Source: Larkinella arboricola (GTDB lineage Bacteria; Bacteroidota; Bacteroidia; Cytophagales; Spirosomataceae). From it: DNA of 64,000 nt. The notes beneath the pieces were generated by a model that was not told the origin of the DNA, made no database searches, and saw only the letters and a program-made list of their open reading frames with translations. This document shows positions 1-9,900 of this stretch, piece after piece. Within the stretch, counting starts at the first letter, position 1. Every line of letters starts with the position of its first letter. The stretch spans positions 620,001-684,000 of the forward strand of contig NZ_QLMC01000004.1 of NCBI RefSeq assembly GCF_003259745.1. The letters run 5' to 3'. The position numbers and the translations under genes are program-made.

Positions 1-1
1 G

Positions 2-193
2 CCTTTGATGGGTTTGCATCCGGCTCATCCAGCAATCGGAATTTTCAACGGGTTGGGTACCAAGGGTGTATCTCTGGCTCCTTTTTGGGCGGATCGATTT
101 GCTGACTTTCTGGAAGACCACAAAGAATTAGACCCGGAGGTTAATATTGAGCGTACCTTTTCGTTATATTACAGTGGAAAAAATCCTGTCTAA
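2..193 (+). CDS. FAD-dependent oxidoreductase (DAO family), C-terminal fragment
   Basis: Only the last 63 or so codons are in the window; the gene begins upstream. The remaining peptide carries a stretch reading FNGLGTKGVSLAP followed by an FADFL helix. This is the usual closing motif of glycine/D-amino-acid-oxidase-like (DAO) flavoproteins, where the Gly-rich turn packs against the FAD. The reading frame is open from base 2 to the stop at 193. The substrate cannot be told from this fragment. The assignment to the DAO family is by motif recognition; alternatives within the FAD/NAD(P)-binding superfamily remain open. Confidence 0.6.
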   Translation, partial: PLMGLHPAHPAIGIFNGLGTKGVSLAPFWADRFADFLEDHKELDPEVNIERTFSLYYSGKNPV

Positions 194-274
194 CGTTTGA
201 CAATCCTGGCCCGGATGCCAGTTGACAAAATAAGCCAGACGGCAGGCCGAAACAATCCTTAATATAGTGTTATT

Positions 275-3200
275 ATGAGTAAGCAATTTATACTGTGTAT
301 TGCCGGATTGTTGCTGGTTGCGAGTGGAGCCGTTGCCCAGAATTATCCATCGCAGGAGCAGTTTGGACGAAACCGCATTCAGTACCGCAAGTTTGATTGG
401 AAAGTAATTAAAACTTCCAATTTTGAAATTTACTTTTATCAGGAAGGCAATCAGATTGCAAACCTGACGGCCCAATACGCCGAAACGGATTTCGACCGGA
501 TTACCGAAATTCTGGGTTATACGCCTTACAACCGCATCAAGGTTTTTATTTACAATTCTCCGCAGGAATTAGCCCAGAGCAACATCGGTCTGAGTGCTCC
601 CAGCGGAACCAACTACAAAGAACTGAGCCTGTCCAAATCCCGGCTGGAACTGGCTTTTACGGGCGATCAGATTAGTTTTCGTAAGCAATTGATTCGGGAG
701 GTGTCGATGCTGTTTGTGTACGACATGCTGTACGGCGGTAGCCTGAAAGATGCCTTGCAAAGCTCGCTGCTGCTGTCGCTGCCCGAATGGTATATGCCTG
801 GTATTGCCTCGTACATTGCGGAGGGCTGGAGCGTCGAGATGGACGATTACATGCGCGATGTGGCGCTGACACGTCCTGTTCGCAAACCGTCTACGCTCGT
901 AGGTGACGAAGCCCGGTATGTAGGCCATTCCATCTGGAATTACATTGCCGAACGGTATGGCAAAGACAACATTTCCAATATTCTGAACCTTACCCGGATT
1001 ATCCGGAATGAACAAAGCAGCATTGCCAGCACGCTGGGCGTTCCGTACTCCCGGTTTCTGCGCGAATGGCGCGACTATTATGCGTCGATGGCAAAACCGG
1101 TTGTTGATGCCTACAAACCCGGTGAAGACACGTTCCAGCAGACTATATCAACCCTGAAAGAACCGGCACAGCTCACCAGTCTGAAACTCAGCCCCGACCA
1201 GAACCATTACGCCTATGCAACGGTCTGGCGCGGCAAATTTGAAGTAACGCTGGTCAATACACAGACGCAGAAAAAGCAGGTTATTCGGAAAGGGGGCTAT
1301 AAGCAGGAAGAATCACCCGTAAAAATGGCGACTCCGCTGGTGACTTTCCAGCGGGACAACCTGCTGGTATTGACCGAAGAACGCGGTCAGACGTTCCTGT
1401 ATGTATACAGTAATCTGGCTCAGAAACCGAAGCTCAAGCAACGCATGGTGGTGCGGGGTGTGAATCAGGTAACCGATATGGATGCCTCCGACGATGGGGC
1501 CAGTTTGGTGTTTAGTGCCGACCGCCGGGGCCAGAGCGATCTGTACCTGTTCAGCATGGGGCGCGGAACCGTTCAGCAGTTGACCAACGATTTGTACGAT
1601 GATCTGTATCCGCAGTTTGTGGGTCGTTCGCGGCAGATTGTTTTTTCGTCCAACCGCCACATCGACTCGTTGGGTGTTGATAAAGGAACTTACAAAACCA
1701 TTCGCAATCAGCTTAGTCTGTTTTTGCACGACGGAACGCCCCGTGCCGAAGCCGTTACCCGGCTGACCGATTCGCTGAGTACGGCCATGCGCCCGGTTGC
1801 GGGTACTGAAAATACCGTATATTTCCTCGATGATGCCAGTGGGGTGCGTAACCTGGCCCGGCTGGATGTGGAGAATAAAACCAAAGCTTATGTTACCGGT
1901 TTAAGTCAGAACATTCGCCGGTATGACCTCAATCCAACTTCCGGCGCGATTGTATACAGCCAGTTGAAAAACGGAAACGAAGTGATTGGGTTTCGGGGCC
2001 GAACCAACCTGAGCCAAAGCCAGCAGTTGCCGCTGACGCGCCGGGCCACGGTTCTGGATGTGCCGAAAGCGGAAGTTGCCAGCAAGCAGGCTACACCGGT
2101 CACTAATTCCGCTGCGCCTGCCAACAAAACGGCTGACTCCATCTCGACCGCATCCAAACTGAAACTCGAGCCGGGTGAAGTCGATACCGACAATTACCAG
2201 TTTGACAGCGACGTAGCCAAATCAATTGAATACCGGCAACGGCGCAACCAGAGTACGACGGCTTCGGTGACCATCCCGCGTACGCGTCGTCGGGAGAACG
2301 TGACCATTCGCGGGCCCTACAACTATCAGGGGCTATTTGTTGCCAGTGACGCCAGTTCCGACTGGCGAATTGACCCAATCCGTGGGTTCGGTTACTTCCA
2401 GTCGCTCACGATGAATGATCTGCTGGAAAATCACATCATCCGGGCCGGTTTGTTTATTACCACCAACCTGCGCAACAGCGATCTGTTTGCCGAATACCAC
2501 AAACTGGTAAACCGGATTGATTACAGCGCCCGATTCGACCGGAAGACCATTTTCTCCCCTGAAGGCCAGTATCAGAAATACCGTTTCAACAAAGTAACCT
2601 TATCGGCTTCGTATCCGATCTCGGTTAACAGCCGGTTTACCATTGCGCCATTTTACGTGGTGACCCGGTATCTGGACCTGTTGCAACCAGGTGGTAGCTC
2701 TTCCGATTATACGGGTGCCCGCGCGGAGTATGTGTTTGATAATACGACCCTCAACGGCATGAACATGATTGATGGAACGCGTTTCAAAATCCGGTACGAA
2801 AATTACGTCGGGCTGACGGAACGGGTTGAAGGCGGTGTTCGTCGGGGAGCGGGTAGCTTCGACCGGATTACGCTTGATCTGCGGCATTATCAGAAGATTC
2901 ACCGTGATATTACGCTGGCCCTACGGTTTTCGGGTAGCCATTCGGCGGGTCGCGCTCCGAAGAAAAGTACGCTGGGGGGCATGGAAAACTGGATTGGTAT
3001 TTCGGAAGGAACCAGAGATCAAACCAGAGCAAACAATCCGCTGTTGATGCCTGCCAATCGCGACAACCGGGATGTGTTCTTCCTGGATCTGGCGGCTCCC
3101 TTGCGTGGCTTCCGGCTGGGTAAACTGACGGGAACCAGTCATATGCTGGGTAATGCCGAACTTCGTTTACCAATCATCCGGTATTTGCACCGTGGTCCGG

Positions 3201-3499
3201 TAACCTCCAATTTCCTCCGTAATTTCCAGTTGGTGGCATTCAGCGATATCGGTACGGCCTGGGCCGGAAAGGGTCCGTTTAGCCGCCAGAATAGCCTGAA
3301 TACAGAAATTGTGGGTGGAGCCGGTGACCCCTTCCAGGCGATAGTGACTAATTTCAAAAATCCGTTCCTGTTTGGCTACGGCGCCGGTGCACGGACGATG
3401 CTGTTCGGTTACTACGTGAAATTTGATTATGCCTGGGGTGTTGAAAATGATGTGGTTGGAAAACCCATTGCGTATCTGACACTCGGCTACGATTTCTAA
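275..3499 (+). CDS. PD40 (TolB-like propeller) outer-membrane barrel protein with degenerate peptidase-like N-terminus
   Basis: A 1074-residue secreted protein. Residues 1-21 are a signal peptide ending AVAQ. Residues about 30-270 resemble the gluzincin (peptidase MA-like) fold, with LPEWYMPGIASYIAEGW in the place where such enzymes carry the third zinc ligand, but the expected HExxH helix reads REVSM, so catalysis is unlikely. Residues about 280-590 contain PD40/WD40-like blades such as DDGASLVFSADRRGQSDLY. A Ser/Thr/Ala-rich linker follows near 605-650, and residues about 680-1074 have the alternating pattern of an outer-membrane beta barrel of the surface-antigen type, ending in an aromatic YDF. 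Bacteroidota have many such proteins; the role is unknown, perhaps envelope assembly or surface display. An intrinsic terminator follows directly. Confidence 0.75.
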   Translation: MSKQFILCIAGLLLVASGAVAQNYPSQEQFGRNRIQYRKFDWKVIKTSNFEIYFYQEGNQIANLTAQYAETDFDRITEILGYTPYNRIKVFIYNSPQELAQSNIGLSAPSGTNYKELSLSKSRLELAFTGDQISFRKQLIREVSMLFVYDMLYGGSLKDALQSSLLLSLPEWYMPGIASYIAEGWSVEMDDYMRDVALTRPVRKPSTLVGDEARYVGHSIWNYIAERYGKDNISNILNLTRIIRNEQSSIASTLGVPYSRFLREWRDYYASMAKPVVDAYKPGEDTFQQTISTLKEPAQLTSLKLSPDQNHYAYATVWRGKFEVTLVNTQTQKKQVIRKGGYKQEESPVKMATPLVTFQRDNLLVLTEERGQTFLYVYSNLAQKPKLKQRMVVRGVNQVTDMDASDDGASLVFSADRRGQSDLYLFSMGRGTVQQLTNDLYDDLYPQFVGRSRQIVFSSNRHIDSLGVDKGTYKTIRNQLSLFLHDGTPRAEAVTRLTDSLSTAMRPVAGTENTVYFLDDASGVRNLARLDVENKTKAYVTGLSQNIRRYDLNPTSGAIVYSQLKNGNEVIGFRGRTNLSQSQQLPLTRRATVLDVPKAEVASKQATPVTNSAAPANKTADSISTASKLKLEPGEVDTDNYQFDSDVAKSIEYRQRRNQSTTASVTIPRTRRRENVTIRGPYNYQGLFVASDASSDWRIDPIRGFGYFQSLTMNDLLENHIIRAGLFITTNLRNSDLFAEYHKLVNRIDYSARFDRKTIFSPEGQYQKYRFNKVTLSASYPISVNSRFTIAPFYVVTRYLDLLQPGGSSSDYTGARAEYVFDNTTLNGMNMIDGTRFKIRYENYVGLTERVEGGVRRGAGSFDRITLDLRHYQKIHRDITLALRFSGSHSAGRAPKKSTLGGMENWIGISEGTRDQTRANNPLLMPANRDNRDVFFLDLAAPLRGFRLGKLTGTSHMLGNAELRLPIIRYLHRGPVTSNFLRNFQLVAFSDIGTAWAGKGPFSRQNSLNTEIVGGAGDPFQAIVTNFKNPFLFGYGAGARTMLFGYYVKFDYAWGVENDVVGKPIAYLTLGYDF

Positions 3500-3521
3500 C
3501 GATTAAAGAGACTCCTGACGT

Positions 3522-3545
3522 AAAACCCCGCTAAAGCGGGGTTTT
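3522..3545 (+). terminator. Intrinsic terminator after the PD40 barrel gene
   Basis: Ten-base inverted repeat AAAACCCCGC / GCGGGGTTTT with a TAAA loop, ending in a T run, 22 bases after the stop codon at 3499. Confidence 0.9.
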
Positions 3546-3957
3546 TGCGTTTATAGCTTATGTTTTCTGAAGCGATAGCCACGATTGAAAGGATTTTCAT
3601 TTCAACAGAAATCCTGACGGCCTGAAGTGACCTTTATTCGGATAAGAAGTCTGAATGATTGGCAAACTCTGTTTACAGGTAGAGCCCGTCTCAAACAGAA
3701 TAACAGGTCGTCAGATGAAAGAAACATTTACTTTGGGAAAAGACATACTTGGGCAACGGACTCAAAATGTTCGTATTAACCGCCGGGATGATCTTCGGGC
3801 AAGGCAGCTGACGCATTACCAAGTACCGGCTGTGAGGCCACAGCTCATTGACGTCCCTTCCCAGAATCCACGCCTGACCATGCATGTGTTGAAGCTGAAG
3901 CAGCCCGCTCTTTATTCTCCAGGTAACTTTTCTGATTTATTATATTCAAAATCGTGC
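3546..3957 (+). other. Leader region before the giant adhesin gene; possible start alternatives
   Basis: No separate gene is convincing here. The adhesin frame stays open back to 3655 and has ATG codons at 3655, 3715 and 3880, but the translated stretch has no domain and no signal sequence of its own. Bases about 3905-3985 turn sharply A/T-rich and contain TAACTTTT at 3922-3929, one mismatch from the Bacteroidota -7 box TAnnTTTG. This fits transcription starting inside the open frame and translation starting at TTG 3958. The evidence is suggestive only. Confidence 0.35.
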
Positions 3958-6900
3958 TTGCTCAAGCAAAATAAATTATTCTCCGTTACAGCATATTGGA
4001 TCATAAAAACATTGGCGCTGATGCTGTGCAGCGTCGGGGTGGCGTTTGCTCAGAGTCCAAATCTGTACATTCGCGCCAAAATCGATAATGCCCGGCCTGC
4101 CTTAAACGATGTTGTTTCCTACACCCTTGTTGTGGGAAATGATGGGGGTGGAACAGCGACGGATGTGGTGGTGAACGATGCCTTATCTGCCGGAGCCCAA
4201 TACAGTGCCCATACGGTTCTGCGAGGGGCTAATTCGTTTACCCCGGCTACCGGTGACTGGCATATTGGCTCAATTGCTACTGGCGATTCGGCGGTGCTGG
4301 AATTGAAAGCAAAGGTGGTCGAAAGAGGGGTGTGGTTTAATACCGCCGAAGTGATTGCCAGCCAGGGCACGGATCCCAACTCGGTACCCAATAATCAGGA
4401 CGTGTCGGAAGATGATCTGGCGTTGACGTGTTTCTCTGTGCCGCTTCACTGGTATCCGGGTGACGAATATACCGTTGCTATCCCGATTCCGCTTACCAAC
4501 GTTCAGTGGACCCGCAATGGACAGACGCAGTTTTCTGCTGACCAGGCTATTGCTACCGGTAGTACCATTGTGATTAAATCGCCCGGTAATTATTCTTTTT
4601 CAGGAATATTAGGAAGCTGTCCGGTGGGCGGTTGTTGTGCGATTGAAGTTATACCCGGACCGGATTGTCAACTGAGCCTGACCGCTGTTGCCAGCCCTGC
4701 CTGCGAAGCCAGCCCGCTGGTATTGAATGCTACACCCCAGGGAGGAAGCGAACCCTATCAGTACGTCTGGACCGGCCCGAACGGATTTAATAAAACCGGT
4801 CAGAGTCAGACCATTCCGGTGGCAACGGTTGCGGATGCCGGTGTATATACAGTAATGGTAACCGATGCCAACAACTGCACCGCCGTCGCCAGTACAACCG
4901 TGCTGGTTGGAACATTGCCAACTGCGGTTTGTAACTCACCGGTTTGTGAAGGAGAAACCATTCAACTTTCGGCCACCAGCGGAGGAGCGTCCTACCAATG
5001 GTACGGCCCGAACGGGTTTACGAGTTCCCTGCAAAGTCCCACGATTCCGAATGCAACGACTGCCCACGCAGGCAGTTATACGGTTGTCATAACCGGCGTC
5101 ACAACGTGTTCCGGAACAGCCATAACCACGCTAACGGTTCTGCCGAAACCGATCATCCAGGCAGTCGTTAGCCCTAGTGCTTGTGTGGGCGGGAATTTCA
5201 GTTTGTCGGCTACCGTCACTGGAGCGTCACAGCCGTACCAATATGTCTGGACCGGCCCGGACGGATTTTACGAAACGGGGCAGACTGTTGCCGTCAATAA
5301 CGCGCAACTAACCCACGCAGGCAGTTACACCCTTACGGTATTTAGTTCAAATGGCTGTAGCTCTACAGCCGTTACAGCACCGGTAACCGTCAGCGCTTGT
5401 GCCTGTAATCCAATAGCCTCTGCTTTGTCGTCCAGCATTTGTGCTGGCGAGACAGTCAACCTGATTGCCCCTAGCGGATTTACTAGGTATACCTGGCGGG
5501 GGCCAAACAACTTCAGTTCGATAGCGCAGAACCCGGTCATCAGCAGCGCACAAGTAACGCAGAGTGGTACTTATACACTAACGGTATCAGGGCCTAATTG
5601 TACCGGTACGGCCACCATCGACATCACAATCCATTCTCTACCCGTTGCCCAGGCGTCTTCGGCGACGGTTTGCAGTGGAACAACCGCTTCAGTTCAACTC
5701 AGTGCCTCAGGGGGAAGCTCATATGTTTGGGTAGGTCCCAACGGTTTCAATAGCAACCAGTCCACACCAGTTATTCCTAACGCCACAGCGGCAAACACGG
5801 GCAGTTACACGGTAGTGGTCACCAACGCCAGTGGCTGTACGGCAACTGCGACGACTTTGGTAACGGTGGGTTCTTGTCAAGTTCCACCGATGTGTAATCT
5901 GGTCGGGGAGGTGACATCGTCTGTACCAGCGGTATGCCCGGGGGGCAGTGCAGTCTTAACGGCCAGTGCCACCGGTGCGGTGGGCGATGTCAGTTACACC
6001 TGGAGTGGACCGGGCTTATCGTCCACGAATGGCAGTAGTGTAACGGCTGGTAACCTGACGGCGACGACGACCTTCACGGTAACCATCGCCGATAGTGGGG
6101 CAGGCAACTGCTCCATCACTCGCACCGTTACCGTGCAGGTCAGCCCGCAGCCGGTGGTAACGCTGGTTGCAACCTCAGATCCGGGTTCTTGTACGGATAG
6201 CGAGACAGGTAGTATTACTTTAGGAAGTCTTTCAGCCAATCAACCTTACCAGATTAGCTATAGCGGTAACAACCAGGCCGCAATAACAGAAACATTCAAT
6301 GCCGATGACAACGGCGAAATTGTACTGAACGCTCTTGCCGCCGGTTCATACAGCATAACGGTCACCACAGGCTCGTGCAGCAGTGATCCAATACTGGCAA
6401 CCCTGACGACTCCGGAAACGCCTGAAAGGCCACAGATTTCCGTTTCGCCTTCCGTTACGACCTGCCTGGGTGAAACCGTGACCTTAACAGCAACAGGCGA
6501 GGAGGGAGCCGTCTTCGAGTGGACAGGTTCGGGCCTGTCGGCGTCAACGGGCGCGGTGGTACGTGTTATCCCGACGGTGGAGGGCACTCAAGCCTATTCA
6601 GTACGCCAAATCGTTAACGGTTGTACGAGTGAAGAGTCGTTGAGCGTTACTATTACCGGTGTTCGGTGTACAACCTGTACTGTCGAACCACCCATCATCA
6701 GTTGCAATGTGACGGATATTTGTCCGGGTGATGCGGTTGAATTGAGCGCTTCAAATTGTGCGGGAACCGTAGTCTGGTCAACGGGAGCGACCGGACAGAC
6801 TCTTGTTGTTTCTCCCCTCGTTTCAACGACCTATACGGCCCAATGCCAGTTGCCGAATTGTCTTAGCGCACCATCAAAACCGATTGTGATCAGGGTGTCT

Positions 6901-9900
6901 GATCCACAACCACCGGTCATTACAGCGGACGCTTTAACCATCTGCGTGGGAGGAACGGTCAGTCTGACGGCGACCGGTTGCGAAGGGACGGTGATCTGGT
7001 CGACGGGCGAAACGGGTTCGATTATTACAGTGAGTCCCGAAGAAGCTACAACATATTATGCTAACTGTCGCATACACAATTGCATCAGTGCCCCCTCAGG
7101 CTCTGTTACAGTTCGGCCTGGTCCGTTGCCGACTCCGTACATCAGCAGTAACACCAACACGGTTTGCCCGGGCGAAACCGCTACGCTAACCGTCTCAAAT
7201 TGCACCGGTATTCCCCAGTGGTCAACCGGCGAAACAACAGCCAGCATTCTCGTTTCTCCGAGTCAGACAACTTCCTACACCGTTGTCTGCCAGCAGGGTT
7301 CCTGCGTAAGCCCGGTGTCGGCTAGCCAGACCATTACAGTTGACAAACCGCAACCGCCGATGGTCGATATCAGTGCTGATGTGGTCTGTCTGGGAGGTTC
7401 CGTTCAATTAACGGCAATGGGGTGTTCAGGAACCGTAATCTGGTCAAATGGGGCGACGGGGGCCAGTGTCAGCGTTTCACCCACCAGCAATACCACCTAC
7501 CGGGCGTCGTGCAAAGTGGGCAATTGCACCAGTGACCTTTCACAACCGCTTTCCGTTACGGTTGTCAATCCAGCCGCTCCGATTATTAAATCGGATAAAA
7601 CCATGATCTGTGCCGGAGATAACGTTACCCTGACCGCCGAAGGTTGTGCGGGTGGTCAGGTGATCTGGTCAACGGGAGCCACCGGCAACGCCATTACGGT
7701 AATGCCCGGTGCTACCACCACGTATACCGCTCAGTGCCGGGAGTTCAATTGCACCAGCGTTGCTTCCAATGCCATTGCAGTCAATGTCACCAACAGTAGC
7801 GCTCCAACACCAACGCTAACAGCCTCTGCAACCGCCATTTGTGCTGGCGAGCCGGTTACCCTGACGGCCAGTGGATGCGGTACAGGGACGGTGGTGTGGT
7901 CGACGGGCGCGACCGGCAATAGCCTGGTCGTGAATCCGGGTCAGACAACGGAATATTATGCCGCCTGTAAAATGAGTGCGGAATGTAACAGTGCGCCCGC
8001 TAAAGTGACAGTAAGGGTCAATACACCGCCAACGCCGACGATTCGGGTGTGTAAGTGTACCGATGGGCATATTTGTCCGGGTGATGAAATTCAACTGACG
8101 GTGACCGGTTGCTCGGGCGTACCGTTGTGGTCAAACGGCGCAACGTCAACTAGTATTCTGGTGTCACCTGTTCATACTACCGCTTACACCGTTGTTTGTC
8201 AGAACAGTTTCTGCACCAGTTCACCTTCAGAAGCCTATACCGTGGTCGTGGATATGCCGACTCCGCCGGTAGTTTGGGCATCAAAAACAGAAATCGAACC
8301 GGGCGAAACGGTTACGCTCTCGGCCACGGGTTGTGTAGGGGGCCAAATTATCTGGTCAACGGGAGCGACCGGCAGCAGCATCGACGTGAATCCGACAACG
8401 ACTACGAGTTACTACGCGCATTGCAAAATCAACGGCTGTCTGAGCGATCCAACCCCCATTACCATCAAAATAAAGGGCGAGTGTGATGTGCCAGCACCAA
8501 CCGTAACGGCTTCGACGACCGTGGTTTGTTACGGCGGCTCGGCAACGCTAACGGCAACCGGCTGTGCCAATGGAACCATTATCTGGTCGAACGGCGAAAC
8601 GGGAACCAGCATTTCCATTGGAAATATGACCGGGAACCGGCCTTACACCGCTATATGCAAGGTGAGTGATACCTGTGAGAGTACGGCATCGGCACCAATC
8701 AGCGTATCGGTAATAATGCTTAATCCGCCTACAATTGCGGCTGATAATAAAGTTCTTTGCCCGGGCGAAGCAACCCGTCTGACCGCCGTTGGCTGTGCGG
8801 GAACGGTTATCTGGTCAACGGGTGCTACCGGAAACAGCATTGATATTCAGCCCACCACAACCACCGATTACTGGGCTACCTGCACGCTGAGCGACTGCGT
8901 GAGTGAGCGATCACCACTGAGCACGGTCAGCGTAGGAACGCCCGTTTCGCCGACCATCACCGCCAGTTCGACAACCGTATGTTTCGGCCAGGCTGTAACG
9001 TTGACGGCCGCCGGTTGCCCGGATGGTAATGTCATCTGGTCAAACAACCAGGTAGGCGTTCAGATCATTATTACCCCGGCTTTATCAGCGACGTATTCGG
9101 CCGTCTGCTGTACTTCAAATGCGTGCAAGAGTGGTAAATCAAACGATCTGGTTGTAACGGTCCGCCCCAAAGTAAGCAAACCGGTTGCCGTCAACGTGAC
9201 CAACGCCTGTCCGCTCACGACAGCCGATTTGACCAAAGCCGTTAGTGGTTCGGTGTCCATACCGGAAAGTGTGTTTGAGTTTTACACCAGCGCTACGCTT
9301 GATCCGGCGCAGAAGGTAAGCAACCCCAATGCCGTTACAGCTGGAACTTACTATGTAGTGGAAAAAACGGCGACGGGTTGCTACAGCCTGCCCAGTCAGG
9401 TGCTGGTGACCATCATCGACTGCAATGACGTAACACTTTGCACGACTAACCCGGCAACGGCATCGGCGGGCGCGGATGCCACCATTTGTGCAGCCAAGGA
9501 ATACAAGTTGAACGGAACCATTGGCGGAGCAGCTACCAGTGCCGTCTGGACCAGCAGCGGGACCGGAACATTCGACAATGCGGCTTTGCTGAATGCCATC
9601 TATACACCTTCGTTGGCTGATGTTGAGGCCGGATTCGTTACCCTGACGTTCACCACGAACGACCCCGACGGAGACGGTCCCTGTCAGGCTGCCCAGGATG
9701 CAATGCAGTTAACGATTGAGGGGCTGAAAGTGCAGCCGACCATTGGTGCGGTCAATACCGTCTTGTGTCACGGTGATTCCGTGGTTCTCCAGGCATTGCC
9801 CGATGGCTATAACTACCTGTGGAGCACACTGGCTACCACACAGAGCATTGTGGTTAAAACCAGCGGTACATATTCGGTACAACTGGTCGATAATAACGGC

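Noticed and set aside
3655-3957. Adhesin start at ATG 3655
   Set aside because: It would place about 100 unlikely residues in front of a clear signal peptide; a later start fits better.
6690-9130. CRISPR-like array in the adhesin gene because of regular repeats
   Set aside because: The period of about 250 bases and the coding sense show protein repeats, not short repeats with spacers.
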